64,000 nucleotides of DNA, from contig JAUMIR010000002.1 of the NCBI GenBank assembly GCA_030847615.1, forward strand, positions 202,723,809-202,787,808, read 5' to 3'. The notes under the pieces are model-generated. The model searched no databases. It saw only the letters and a list, made by a program, of their open reading frames with translations, and was not told the origin of the DNA. The position numbers and the translations under genes are program-made. This document shows, in pieces, positions 9,401-20,612 of this stretch. How positions within the stretch are numbered: position 1 is the first letter of the stretch; the number at the start of each line of letters is the position of its first letter. This DNA is from Gambelia wislizenii (Eukaryota > Chordata > Lepidosauria > Squamata > Crotaphytidae).

Positions 9401-12400
9401 TTGCAGCCAACATTTTTCCACTGTCTTCTATTTCATGCTGATAGAACTTTTCAAGGTAGTCCTGCAAACATTTTGTCCTCTGATCCACCCTCTCAGCGTT
9501 GTTATTCATATTTGTAATAAACTGGGTCATCATCACTCTGGAGTTAGAAATAATTTCTTGCAGTCTCAAAGGAATATCGTTTCCTCCTATTCAACTGGAG
9601 TCTTTCTGCTGGGGTTAGTGAAGCAACTGGATTGCTAAGTGAAGCAACTAGAAAAGAGAAATTAAAAAAAAACATAGTTGATATTATTAAACACTGAAGA
9701 TGGGCACCCCACACCAAATCCCTTTTGTCAAGTAGCATAATACATTACCATTTTGGACAGGTAGGGTGGTCCAGACAGTATCATTTCAGCATCCACGACT
9801 ACTGAGATGTTGTTTATCTGGGTAACACTTAAGCTAGCATCATTATCCTCTGAAAGGGTTAGAGTTACAGTAGCGTCATCAGAAGCCTGTGTTAGATTTC
9901 CCTCTGTGAATTTGAACATCAAAAAAAGTTTTAACGGTAAGTCACATAATCACTATTTTGTTTCACATGTGGCACTCATCCATAGTACTTCATTTAGGGA
10001 GTACTATATCTGATGGTGACCATCTCCAGGGTGCGAGAACGCACGTAATATACTGTACCGCCCACCCCAGAGACAGGTTCCCTCCATTGTTTTAACTGCC
10101 CACATAAGCATACCAAAGCATCATGGAGCCATGGCTGGTAAACAGGATGAAGATTTACAGCAATTGGCTGGCAACTAACTTCTTATTAGCGGGCCGTAGC
10201 AAGGCACATTTTTATTATGCTAGGTTTTACATTGGTTAATGAAAAGTTAAATATACAAGCTTTCACATCACGATTAAAAGTAATAAAAACAGTTATTCAA
10301 GCGGCTGCAATGTATGAAACTTCAAAGTGTAAGGTATAACATTTATCCAAACAATAAAACAAAAGTACATGGTGGTATTCATGTAATGTAAGAGAGATAA
10401 TTGGAAAATTTGAGTTTTCCCAAACCAAAACCCATTTTTTAAAAAAGGAAAATGTGATTTACCAGCAGGGGTTGAAAACAGTTCCTCTGAGTATCCCTGC
10501 AAGTTCTCTTGGAAAGATGGGGGCATCACCAGTTCCTCTTTGGGGTGGGATCATGATGAGGAGTCACAGACCCACAGGGTACCCGAACTATGTCGGTGGT
10601 TTTAGCCAGGCACTTAGGATGGTAGTTGGCATCGCCAGCAAGAATTTCGTGGAGCTCTTTAAAGAAGGGCATCCTGGCCGCATCGTTCCCACTTTTAGCA
10701 TTGTGATCTATTACCTGGAGATGATTTTTCCTCATAAGTTTAGTTTTTGTGTGACACTCCTCGACTGCAATTTTTTCAAAAAGTGCAATATTCCTATGGC
10801 ATTCCTTGAGCTGTTCCTGCACTTTCTGCTCACCCCATATTGCTAGCAAGTTTATGGCCTCTGTAGGACCAGGAGATCCTGCGGCCACCTTTCCTGGTTC
10901 GAGTACCGCTTTCGGCATCTATAGTGATGGCCACTCAGGTGATGGGCAAGAGAACAACGGAGGATTACCTCACCAACTTAAAAATCTGTGTGAAAAGGGG
11001 CACTGACCCCTCCCTCTCTGGGCTATGTGCCCTCCCATGCCCACCTCAATTTCTGGGCATCTCCTAGTCCTGAGATATCTTGTCCCGGTCTGTTCACATT
11101 TCTGAGTTTCCGCATCCTCCCATGACTTTTTTAAAAACACAGGACAAACTGGGACGGAAAGTCCTGCAGGTTAAGGGATAAAAGGTGGCCCCCCTTCCAA
11201 AAAGCTCGAGTCCGTCACGCAGGACTTGTGAACTACCAGAGATCGACACGAATTCATCTCACAGCCTTTTCATCGTGTAAATAGTGACTAGGTCTCTTGT
11301 AAGGTGAAGATAAAGCAAACCAGACTGAACTGCTAGTTCATGAAATGCACACCTCAGTTATAAACTGTTTATTTACCTTTGGCTTTTGCAAAGAATGGTA
11401 AAATTTTAAACAGACTATTTTGATTTTGAACCAGCACCACCCCTGCTACTCACAACAGGGAAAGATGTGAGAAGGAGAGTGGAACTGACATCTGACTGTG
11501 CTGGAATACTCAAAGCACTTCTCAAGCCACTAGTGGTTCAGTTAAGAGCCACTCTCCTACCTCTCAGGAGAAGAGCCTTACAGAAGGCCTTCACACGTGT
11601 TGCTGATTTTTGACCCTAGGTCAGGGATTCCCCATAAGTGATATTTATGAAGCACAGTGAAGACAGTCATGCATTTTTTTTTTTAGAAAAATGTCATTAC
11701 CCCTTTTGCCTCTTATAAATTAGAATTCTCAAGACTCCAACATGTGTCTTTGTAGTCTAGAACAGACTTAATAACCAGCACATTGTCTTACTACTGGATA
11801 ACTTGCAATTTTTGCAACTGGGCTGTTCCTTGCCAAATACAGTAATTGGAATTTGTCATGTATTTAGCAATCACATGACCTATAGCTTCTGAGTTCTCTT
11901 TGTATTTTTGTCAAATAGATTTATTCATTTATTTGATTTACATCCCATCTTTCTCCCAAGGTGGGATTCAAGGCAGCTTACAATAATTAAAAAATACAAC
12001 GAGAACATCACAAGTTACAAAAGTTTAAAAAGAATTAAATTAAATCACCATTATTAAAATGTAGTTAAAAACATAAAATTGATTTTTAAAAATGCAACAT
12101 TAAAAGCAGCATGCCAAGTAAAATTCATGTTTCAAACGCCTGCCTAAATAAAAACGTCTTCAACTGCCAATGAAAAGAGAGCAGTGGGGGGACAACCAGG
12201 CCTCCCGTGGAAGGGCGTTCCATACTCTGGGAGCAGCCACAGAGAAGGCTGCCTTCTGGGTCCTCACAAACTGCGCCTGTGAAGGTGGTGGGACTGAGAG
12301 AAAGCCCTTCCTTGCCCATCTTGACACATGGGCTGGCTTGTATAGGGAGATATGGTCCTTCAGATAGTCTGGACACAATCTGTTTAGGGCTTTAAATGTC

Positions 12401-15400
12401 AAAACCAGCACTTTGAATTCTGCCCAGAAATGGACTGGTAGCTAATGCAGCTTTTGCAACTGCAATGGGGTGGGGTCACACGATCCCTGTAGCCAGCACC
12501 AATCAACAGCCTGGCTGCAATATTTTGGACCCACTGAAGTTTCCAAACAGTTTCTGAAGGCATTCCCACATAGAGCGTGTTGCATTAGTCCAAACATGAT
12601 GTAATCAAGGCATGTGTCTTGGTTACATTGGAACCAAGAGACCACAAGGCCATCCAGTCCAAACCCCTGCCGTGCAGGACATGTATATGATTTTCAAATC
12701 TTTAGTAATGCAATCAGTCAATATTTGCCATTAACATGTAAGTAAGTAAGGCAGAAAATTAAAGCAATCTAAATATTTCCTGTTTAGGGCTGTGTTATGT
12801 TCAGTCCAACTAAATTATTACAGTATTTCCACTTTCGCTTCATTCATTTACTCAGGCTTTGTAACTCTTCGTCTCACTGCATGCATTTTTCACACTTTCC
12901 TTTTTCTTAGAGTGAATGTCTTTAAAATATTCCCATAAAGTCATTTTCTTATAATCAGCACTTAGTTTGAAGTTTATCTGTTTGAAGTTTTAACTGCAGA
13001 TCCAAACACCAGGCCTGAAGAACCTTTGGTGAGTTTTTCAGATGTTGCTGGACTTCAGCTCCCATCTGCCCCAGCTATCATGACCAAAAATGAGGCATAA
13101 TCAAAACTGTAGTCCAATACAGTTGTCCCTCCGTATCCACGGATTTGGTATCCATAGATTTAAGTATTCATGGCTTGAAAATATTCTTTAAAAATAATAA
13201 TCCAAAAAGCAAACCTTGATTTTGCCATTTTATATAAGGGACACCATTTTGCTATGCCATTGCATATAATGAGACTTGCGTATTCACGGATTTTGGTCCT
13301 GGAACCAAACCCCAGTGAATATGAAGGGACAACTGTATTATCTTTTGGGTCTCAGGTTCCCCACTTCTGCTTTACATACCATGCTTTGAATAAAGCTTCC
13401 TTCAAGTCGATGTTTTTTTGGTAAAGATGATGATTTGGTTTACAGATTAATTATGAAGACAGTATACTTATATTCAGATTATTTAAAATAAACTTTATAT
13501 CATACTTCAGAGAGACTTATTTTTAAAATGAAACATTTAAAATGATTGAAATGTTAAATCTAATTTTAATTTTTTTTAAAAAAAGTCATTGAAAAGTCAC
13601 CTATACCAATGGTTCTTAACCTGTGGTCTGGGGGCCCCCAGGGGCCCAGAGTATCCTTACAGGGGGTCTGCAAAAGCATGAAGGCTGCTCAGCCCACCTC
13701 CTTCCTGTAGAAGAGTGGCCATGTGACAGAAGCCATGGCAAAGACTGTTTGGCTGGCTTGGCCTGTATATTGCCATTCAATCCATTCCAGCCACAAACTT
13801 GCAGGAAGAAGCAGGAGAAAAGTCTTCCCTCCCCCTCCAATGCCTCTTAAGCAAAGGTTTTATGGATGATGTAAATGTATTATTATTCTTATCAGGTATG
13901 ATGATGATGATGATGATTAGGGTTTTATATCTTAAGTCTTGGGAGTCAGTGGCGCGAGAGTATATATATATATATATATGCATGCAACTATACATCCTGT
14001 GTAGTTGGGGATACTGAAAAAGTAGGATATTTAACTAACTGGAGGAAGCCCAGTACATGAAAGCATTAGATAAACTTTCAGATTAGTTAATGGAGATCAG
14101 AAGTAGAGGCAGTATACACACACAGTACTGTTCTCATCCCTGCCTTCTTCCACATGTTCACAGATGTGGTAGAGAGTAGGAGATACTTGGAGGCATAGTA
14201 ATCTTTGGCCAAGCCATCTTTCTCATCCTTCCAGTTTAGGAATCTTTGATGTGTCACTGGATTGCATGCCCTTGTTGAAGAATATTTCCTGTTCCCCTCT
14301 TTCTTTTTCCCTTCCCTGTTCTTGATCCAATACAGATGGCAGAAGCTGGCTTCATTCATTGTCCTGCTGAGAATGCACCCGATGTGGTCCAGTGTTTTGT
14401 ATGTTTTAAGGAGCTGGAGGGATGGGAGCCCGAAGATGACCCCATGTATGTATTGTGAAATTTGGATCTGAAGAATGCTTGAGACAAGTGTATCAACTGC
14501 TATAAAGAGGCAACCCTACACAGCATAACTCCAAACTAGTATTATAGTGTAATGGAGGCAGGTTTAGTAAAGGATGTTGGCTTTTTTATGATGAATTGTG
14601 CACACATTTCCCCTTTTAACCAAAAGCTGTCCCAAAATGGCCACTTCAGAGGAAGTGAAACCACTTATCATAGCATATTACATTTAATCCTTGAATATAT
14701 GGAGGCAGCAGGTGGTTAGATTTTGTGGTGTGGCATGACTCGCATTTGCAAAGAGTATGGATTAAATTTGTGCCAGCCTTCTAGACTGCAGTGTGTGTGT
14801 GTCTGTGTGGCATTAATCAAGCTGAATTCCCCTAGCTGCTATGTAAGCCAATAATTTTAATAAGGGCTCTTTATTCCATTTTGTTATCTTTAAAATGAAA
14901 TTATATGCCTGTAGCCTGAGAACTACATTAGTTGCCAAGCTTGGCATTCTTCAAATGAGATGTTTTGTGCTTATACTTGTTCCAAAGGGTTTCCTTTAAA
15001 GCAGACCTGCACAAACATCAAAGCATGGCAGCTAGAAAAGTTGGACATCACTAAGATGTGACTCTGTTTGAGAGTTCAGATCTGGCAGGTTTGGTCCTGT
15101 TTTAAATCCCAAGAGGCATCTCTATGACTTGAATGTAAGACAGATCAGATATGCTGTTTCAGTAATATCTATACCTGCATTATCAGAGGCTTTCAGCTTT
15201 CACTGGTCCATTCCCATTTGTCCACATGACTGACAACCGTTGTTACAATATCATCTAGGACAAGGATGGGAATTGTGTTCCTCAACAGATGTTGGACTAC
15301 AAGTTTCAGTAGCCATAGCCAGCAGAGCCAATAGTAAGGAATGCTGGCAGTTAAAGTCCAACATGTGGAAGGCTGCATAATTCTCATTGCTGAACTAGGA

Positions 15401-17800
15401 TTGTGCAAACTATATGGCTGGTTTCAGTTTTTGAAAGAGAATGTGTCTTTGTGAAAAAGACATATTTTCTAGGGATGCATATTACTTATGTTCCTTTCCC
15501 ATAGACTACCCTGCAGAGTTTACAAGGAGGGGACATAGTGTGGATTAGCATCTTTACAATCCATCAGTTATCTAGTCCGCATGCATCTTCTGTTCCCTCT
15601 TGCTCTACTGGAGAGCCTAGATTCTGGACTATGGCAGAATGGACTGCTATAAATGCCTCCATATACTGAACTTTGAAAATGGTGAGGCATTATAAAAGCC
15701 TACCTGGGCTGAAAAGTAGACTAATAAAATCAATCCAGTAACTCTGGAATCTGTTGTGTATACAAAACTAAATCTCTCCCCCTGCCCAATATTTGTAGTA
15801 CTATCTCTCTGTGTAGATATCAACTATTTGAAGAAATTGGTAAGGTGGAATATACATTCTGGCTTAATGTTTACCATGGAGGTTGGTGGAAAACAGTATT
15901 TCTGTCACTAAGCAACAGAGACTGATCACTAAATCAAGAGGTGAAGTATTATTTTGAACTGTGGCTGGCAAATGGTCTCACCTGATCAGGTGGCCTCAGA
16001 ATTTATTGTGAACTTCTCTAAGTTGGGCATTGGAAAGATACACAAGAGCAAGAATGTTTGAAGTGTTGGACTTGGATTTGAGAAGTCGAGGATCAAGTCC
16101 CCACCAAAATCATGGAACTTAGTGAAAGCCCCAAAGTCACCCATTTTCTTTCACTGTGACCTACCTCACACAGTTGTTAGGAATCATAGAATCATAGAGT
16201 TGATAAAGTGATGAGAGAGAAAAACATGTACATCACCTGGAGCTCATCAAATGAAAGGTAGGATATAAATATAAAAAACAAGAGGTGGAGCCAGTATTTG
16301 TTAAATTATTAATTACTAACAGCCTTTCTGCCATCCTCCCCTCCCAAGGCAATAAACAATATATTAAAATACACTGAAACTTAATTTAAGAGATTTAAAA
16401 CAAATGTAAAGGTCAGTTTAAAAATTATCCTCTGTTATTAAGAGGAGAGGTGCTTTAGCAGGTAGAGAATATTCTGGTTTGCCTTCTGATGGGAGCGTGC
16501 TGCCAATAAACACTTGATTTTGGTGTTTCAGTATTTGCAGTGGCTTCCTTCCATCTTTCAGGTTCATTTCAAGGTACTAGGTAGAGCCAAAAAATTGTCA
16601 AAAAAAGTTGGGCTTACGTAATGTGGAGGCCACCCCTGCTCTATACAGTTGTCCCTTCATATTCATTGAGGTTTCGTTCCAGGACCCTCCGTGGATACCA
16701 AAATCTGTGAATACTCAAGCCCCATTATATGCAGTGGCATAGTAAAATGGTGTCCCTTATATAAGATGGCAAAATCAAGGTTTGCTTTTTGGATTATTAT
16801 TTTTTTAAGAATATTTTCAAGCTGTGAATATATAAATCTGTGGATATGGAGGGATAACTGTATTTCATTATGACTACTAAGATCAGCTGAGAGTACAACT
16901 TTAAACTTACCATTTGTATGCTATCCTCTGACCTTTAGGGCAAATGCAAAGGTGTATTTGTTGGTGTACAGAATATTCTGTTACTCCCAGGGTTTCTTCA
17001 GCAATGCAAGACTTGTCCAGCTGCTATGGTCACATTTTTTGGCTGCTACGCGATTCAAATGACATGAATGAGCACATACATCATGGACTGATGGAAAGAG
17101 GTTTGGGGCATGGTGTTCTGTTATTCAACTGGCACATCTATTGAGTGAGATGGAAAGACTCAGAGGAGTTTTGTCTCTTTACTGTTAAAATCTGTCTACG
17201 TCTGTTCCTAGGGAGGGCTGCCTTTCTGAAACTCATCAAACTAATATAGTTTTTTCCTTTTAATTTTTAGGGAAGAACACCGGAATCACTCCCCCAACTG
17301 TGCATTTCTTGCTCTCCAGAAAGACATAGCCAGCCTAACAGTGCAAGAATTTATGAGACTTAGCAAAGAGAGAATGATCAACCTAGTTGTAAGTATGGCT
17401 TTCAGGGGAGCACAGACACACTCAGGCTGCTCCTATTCCCCTGTCTACCCCAGTGTTTCACAATGGCTATCTAGTATGCCAGTTTCCTCTGCTCCAAGTA
17501 GTTGGTGGTCTTGTGCCTATACACCTGTTTGTTTACAACTATGAGGAGACCGCTTCCCTGCTGTAGTGTGTTTTTCCTGATTCCTTGCTTCCCAGAGTTG
17601 CCTTTGCCCATTCCTGTCTGCAATAAAGCCCTTCCCTTGTAGTTCTTCCTACAGCTGAAAGCCTGCCTTCTTTTCATTTTCTAATAAAAGTTCCTTTGGT
17701 GTTTTTTTTTCCCCACTAGAAAAAGCTAGTTAACCTGAAAACCTCCGAAATAGAAAAATATGCTATCAACATCCGTAATGAAATCAGTTCGCTGCGTTGA
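6371..17800 (+). CDS. BIRC5: Survivin (baculoviral IAP repeat containing 5), four coding exons
   Basis: Exons 6371-6481, 14336-14445, 17271-17388 and 17720-17800 join to 420 coding bases, 139 residues plus stop (human 142). The first three exon lengths (111, 110, 118) equal the human ones and all introns are GT-AG. One BIR domain spans about residues 15-88. The zinc ligands C57, C60, H77 and C84 are present at human numbering, as is T34, the CDK1 site in human survivin. A short C-terminal helix (exon 4) corresponds to the part that binds borealin and INCENP in the chromosomal passenger complex. Known role: chromosome segregation, cytokinesis and inhibition of cell death. TMEM235 follows on the same strand as in human. 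The CDS looks intact. Confidence 0.95.
6640..6850. mobile_element. Tigger-like MITE (copy in BIRC5 intron 1)
   Basis: Shares GGTTTGGTTCCAGGACC and the right end GAGGGACAACTG with five other copies in this window. The left terminal repeat is eroded. Confidence 0.7.
7075..7205. repeat. Foldback 'ACTACAAGTCCCA'-type repeat, decayed
   Basis: CCCAAACTCTAGTCCTCCAG on the left is mirrored by CTGGAAGATCAGTGTTTGGG on the right. It is one of several short foldback repeats of this kind here. Confidence 0.45.
7893..8355. mobile_element. 463-bp TIR element with internal GC-rich tandem units
   Basis: The ends CAGTTGTCCCTTCCCATT and, inverted, CAGTCACCCCTTCCTATT form terminal repeats, each next to TA, as in Tc1/mariner-type MITEs. 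Inside are about three imperfect units of roughly 115 bp (8048-8160, 8161-8280, 8281 on). Each has GAGCAAACCCT, GGCTTTGTGGCCA, GGGTTTGCTCTGCC and a GAACNAAGGCAAAG block. No open frame is convincing. Confidence 0.65.
8390..8938 (-). mobile_element. Mariner transposon remnant with broken transposase
   Basis: The terminal repeat TTACGAGGTCTGTCTATTAA starts at 8390. Reading leftwards on the - strand, 8927-8718 gives a mariner transposase piece ending FILHQD, where the second catalytic Asp is expected. Then 8757-8449 in another frame gives [18 protein letters not shown], the third-Asp motif of mariner D,D34D enzymes. The frame break lies near 8718-8757, just after HQD. The N-terminal part and the other end are missing, so the copy is dead. 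Confidence 0.85.
9357..11290 (-). mobile_element. Harbinger-like element remnant with decayed Myb/SANT gene
   Basis: On the - strand, 10918-10526 encodes about 130 residues resembling the Myb/SANT-like DNA-binding partner of PIF/Harbinger transposons: [20 protein letters not shown], then [20 protein letters not shown] and LHEILAGD. Downstream pieces look like later exons. 9903-9749 is bounded by CAG and GTAATG. The 9647-9357 piece starts after CTAG and carries [14 protein letters not shown], then, after a frameshift near 9565, a coiled-coil-like tail ([13 protein letters not shown] to [10 protein letters not shown]). The upstream block 11003-11281 matches 50911-51191 and ends in CATCGTGTAA, the shared terminal motif. 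It lies in BIRC5 intron 1, antisense. Confidence 0.6.
11925..12640 (-). mobile_element. L2-type LINE 3' fragment
   Basis: On the - strand the frame [19 protein letters not shown] (12411 down) continues to [20 protein letters not shown] and, in the next frame, [12 protein letters not shown] near 12125. These are the closing motifs of L2 reverse transcriptases. The 3' tail at 11925-12125 is A/T rich with CATCTTTCTCCCAAGG. The 12440-12640 part matches L2-linked repeats. A CR1-like scrap (CCATCCAGTCCAAACCCCTG) follows at about 12645. Confidence 0.75.
13030..13118. repeat. Foldback repeat fragment
   Basis: Contains AGATGTTGCTGGACTTCAGC and CTCCCATCTGCCCCAGCTATC, then an inverted ACTGTAGTCC. It is the same family as 15255-15395 and 40445-40555. 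Confidence 0.5.
13120..13335. mobile_element. Tigger-like MITE, complete (216 bp)
   Basis: The ends CAGTTGTCCCTCCGTAT and AGGGACAACTG form terminal inverted repeats, each flanked by TA. It shares TTTTGCCATTTTATATAAGG and ACCATTTTGCTATGCCATT with the other copies. Confidence 0.85.
13605..13955. mobile_element. hAT-type nonautonomous element, truncated copy
   Basis: Starts CAATGGTTCTTAACCTGTGG and aligns, in inverse orientation, with the complete element at 42393-42764 (shared CACAAACTTGCAGGAAGAAG, GGAGAAAAGTCTTCCCTCCC, AAGTCTTGGG). The other end is lost just before a (TA)n run at 13959-13980. A (GAT)n run sits inside at about 13897-13918. Confidence 0.7.
14336..14445 (+). CDS. BIRC5: BIRC5 exon 2 (residues 38-74, split codon)
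   Basis: The acceptor is ATACAG and the donor GTATGT. It encodes [15 protein letters not shown] through [13 protein letters not shown], the core of the BIR domain with zinc ligands C57 and C60. It leaves AT for the split Met codon, the same phase as human exon 2. Confidence 0.95.
14446..15254. other. BIRC5 intron 2, first part: nothing recognised
   Basis: Unremarkable AT-rich intronic DNA with a short GT run near 14791. No gene, RNA or clear repeat boundary is seen. Confidence 0.5.
15255..15395. repeat. Foldback repeat
   Basis: ATGTTGGACTACAAGTTTCAG on the left and TGGCAGTTAAAGTCCAACAT on the right form an inverted pair around a CAGCAGAGCCAATAG centre. It is a short foldback family scattered through the window. 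Confidence 0.6.
16080..16290. repeat. MIR-like SINE relic with a CR1 tail scrap inside
   Basis: CAAAGTCACCCATTTTCTTTCACTG and CTACCTCACACAGTTGTTAG resemble the MIR-type core ('tacctcacagggttgtt'). AATCATAGAATCATAGAGTTG at 16181-16202 is a CR1-style 3' tail repeat. Confidence 0.4.
16646..16860. mobile_element. Tigger-like MITE, complete (215 bp), inverse orientation
   Basis: Ends CAGTTGTCCCTTCATATTC and GGAGGGATAACTG, with TA on both flanks. It lies in BIRC5 intron 2. Confidence 0.85.
17271..17388 (+). CDS. BIRC5: BIRC5 exon 3 (split Met74 to Val113)
   Basis: The acceptor is TTTTTAG and the donor GTAAGT. It is 118 bases, the human length. It encodes [16 protein letters not shown], carrying zinc ligands H77 and C84, and the start of the C-terminal helix ([17 protein letters not shown]). 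It ends on a codon boundary. Confidence 0.95.
17720..17800 (+). CDS. BIRC5: BIRC5 exon 4 (residues 114-139) and stop
   Basis: The acceptor is CCCACTAG. It encodes [20 protein letters not shown] and EISSLR, then TGA at 17798. It is a charged amphipathic helix like the survivin C-terminus. The human AAMD-type ending is not conserved. Confidence 0.93.
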   Translation, partial: KKLVNLKTSEIEKYAINIRNEISSLR

Positions 17801-17945
17801 TAAAGCTCCTTGTTTGCCTTCTGATGCTGTGAGCCAACTCCTTACTGACTGTCCAGATGGGCTTCAGCTGAGGTTGAAGCTCAATTGCGCCATCCTGAAT
17901 GTACAAATTTCTCCTTCTGGGATTCCTCCACCCCAATTTTTTCTA

Positions 17946-17951
17946 AATAAA
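17946..17951 (+). promoter_or_regulatory. BIRC5: Likely BIRC5 polyadenylation signal
   Basis: AATAAA lies 146 bases after the stop and is followed by a T/G-rich stretch (TGTTACTTGTTTTC). It implies a short 3' UTR. Confidence 0.6.
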
Positions 17952-18121
17952 TGTTACTTGTTTTCAACATATAGTCCCTCTGACAGTTTCCTGGGCAGTA
18001 CTGCTTAGAGCTTCTGACTATAGTGTAATGCCTGAAGGTCTCCGACTGCCTTCTCCCTTCACCACGAGTGTCTCTAGTCTAGCTGCCCTTAAAGGCTAAA
18101 TGAAGATATCTGTAGTACTCT

Positions 18122-18528
18122 GGTCTCTCTGGCTTCTCTTCGCAAACGAAGATTCAGGAAGGACTCATCTCGCGCTTTCTGCAAGCGTGCTGAAGACTAA
18201 AAAGGCCAATTCGAGATAGACAAGTCTGGTTGCAGAAAGCACAACAGAAGGTTTCCTTGGGTGATGTTTCTGGGTTGTGATTTTTTCTGCATTGTCTTTT
18301 CTCTTCAAGACTTGTTCAGCGTGAGTTCACAAATAAGGCTGCAGCATTGTGGATAGTGCGTCTCCATGCCTCCCGATGTGAGGCCAGGGCGGACTATTGT
18401 TGGTGATCAATTTGGCCGAGCCTGAGATGTTGTTTCAGGGAGTCCTTGTATCGCTTTTTTGGAGCGCCCCTCTTACGCTGACCTGTGGCGAGTTCACCGT
18501 AGAATACTATTTTGGGGAGGCGATGGTA
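18122..18528 (-). mobile_element. LINE 3' fragment, copy C
   Basis: Reverse copy of the LINE at 4930-5844: the hairpin TCTTCG-CAAA-CGAAGA sits at 18137-18152 and the finger region follows. The - strand reads KIVFYGELATGQRKRGAPKK near 18500. Frameshifts are present and no target duplication is obvious. It lies just downstream of BIRC5. Confidence 0.8.
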
Positions 18529-18883
18529 ATGCAATAGTAAATGACAACATGAAATATACAAACACCCAAGGAGGTGGTGGAGGAAGAAAAGTTGAAATAA
18601 TCCTTGTTTTTGACAGCCTTTGCTTTGGGCATACTTGTCTAGGTCTGAAAATTGAGAAAGGTCCAGGATGAGGAGGAGTGCTGAGGCAGGAGCTACAGCT
18701 TTTATACAGCACCGCAAGTGGCTGTTTGCCTTGGTTTTGGTATCTTAGTAGTGTGTGTGGTTTGAATGAGGCAGCATGGCAAAACTGAGGAACATCAGAA
18801 TTTTCATTGACACCTATGGAACAGAACCATCATCTTGAATGAGATGTTCTACTTCTCCAATTCTGAGTGTTGTGAAATAAAAC

Positions 18884-19345
18884 ATCATAGAATCCTAGAG
18901 TTGCAAGGGCCCTCTTGTCCAATCCCTTGCCATGCAGGAATACACTACCACAGCACTCCTGAAAGTTGCCCATCCAACCTATTTGAAGACCTCTTAAAAA
19001 GCAGAGTTCTCCACCCTCTGAGACAGTCTATTCCACTGTCAAACAGTTCTTATAATGAAGTTCTTCCTAATGTTTAGGTGGAATCTCTTGTAATTTGAAT
19101 CCACGGGTTTGTGTTCTAGTTTCTAGAGCAGCAGCAAACAAACTCGCTCCATCTTTTACATGCCAACCGTTGAGATATTTAAAGATGGCTATGATGCCAT
19201 CTCTGAAATCTCTCTTCTCCAAACTAAACATACTCAGCTCCCTAAGTTGTTTCTCAAATGACCTTTGATAATCTTTATTGCTCTTCACTGGACATGTTCC
19301 AGCTTGTCAATATCATTCTTGAACTGTGGTGCCCAGAACTGGTGT
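18884..19345 (-). mobile_element. CR1 LINE 3' fragment
   Basis: The tail TCATAGAATCCTAGAGTTG is at 18884. On the - strand a frame to 19288 reads ELSMFSLEKRDFRDGIIAIF, KYLNGW and SLFAAALETRTQTRGFKLQE, the CR1 ORF2 C-terminal pattern. Confidence 0.8.
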
Positions 19346-20437
19346 GTTCTGATCAAAGACTTCTGCAAGCCTAAATCCTTTCCCTTTATTGCTTAATTTT
19401 GCAATAAGGTCTTTCCATTTTTATAACTTGCCATCTGAAGAGAGCAAAAACCAAACCAAAGCAAACAAACAAAAAACAAAAAAGCAAGTGGCAAGCATGC
19501 CTAGCATGGACAAGTCTAATTTCTTCCAAAAGAATGAATTCTCCAGCGGGGTGTAATTTCTGTTAATTATTTGCCCTCAGTCCTTTGGATTGTGGTTGCC
19601 TAGAGATTTTAATAATGAAGAGCTGTGTTAAATATCTTGCAGTCCTGAAGCAGGCTAAGATCCATGAGGTACTAGCAGTTTTTTCTATATTGGTCAATTT
19701 TGCATGCAGTAGCTAATTTTCGACATGCCTGGTTGCAAAGTGGTTGCCCAGTCCTTTTGTAATTCAGTTTAGGATGTCTGGAGGAGATTGTGCATAGGTT
19801 TGCTCACCTATGTTTTATCTCTGGCTGTTACTGAGCACCCTAAAGGCCCTGAAGAGGCTGTGGAGTTCAAAATTTCTTTCAAGGAAAAGCAGATATTTGG
19901 ATGGTTACTAAATTGTGTTCATCAGATTTAATCCCCTTTTCATTATTCAGGTGGGGCAAGCAGAGTACCAGGTGTAATGTGTTGTAGGACAATGTCCAAA
20001 GTACTGTAATTAGAAGGGAAAGTAGCATTCTTATGCATCCATATTGCAAGCCAAAAACTCCAGGATTCTTATAGATATTGATGGAGTCTACTTTGGCTGA
20101 ACCAATTTGGATGATTATAGTACAAAGCTCAGTGAAAGCATCAATTTATTGCTAGGAACTATTAGGCTGAGATGGAAAAACAAAACAGATATTATAACAC
20201 CATTATGTAAATCAGCAGTGTGCAAATTGAGTTCTCTACCCTCAAAAAGGCCATCAGAGAAGCTCAGCCTTCCATGTGTTATTTATTGATTTCAGTGGGA
20301 CTTTCCCTTTTAAATGGGCATACAGGTATAATGTGCAATGACCACTGAGGTCGCATTTCATCTTTCTGAAGGGAAGCTGATGAAGTCACTAATGGTTCAA
20401 AGGATGTGAATAGACAAACTATTATATTTTATACAAT
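19346..20437. other. Intergenic: nothing recognised
   Basis: A-rich stretch at 19440-19490, otherwise ordinary AT-rich DNA between BIRC5 and TMEM235. No open frame of interest on either strand. Confidence 0.5.
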
Positions 20438-20612
20438 GCCGAAAGAATCACAACCCAGAATCATCACCCAAGGAGACCTTCTGCTGTGCTTTCTGCAACC
20501 GGACATGTTTATCTCAGATTGGCCTTTTCAATCACAGCGTGCTTGCAGAAAGCATGGGATGAGTCCTTCCTGAATCTTCGTTTGCGAAGAAAAGCCAGAG
20601 AGAGAGAGACAG
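20438..20612 (+). mobile_element. LINE 3' fragment, copy D
   Basis: Only the finger region and tail remain: CTGTGCTTTCTGCAACCGGAC, the hairpin TCTTCG-TTTG-CGAAGA (20575-20590), AAAAGCC and (AG)n. Confidence 0.8.
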
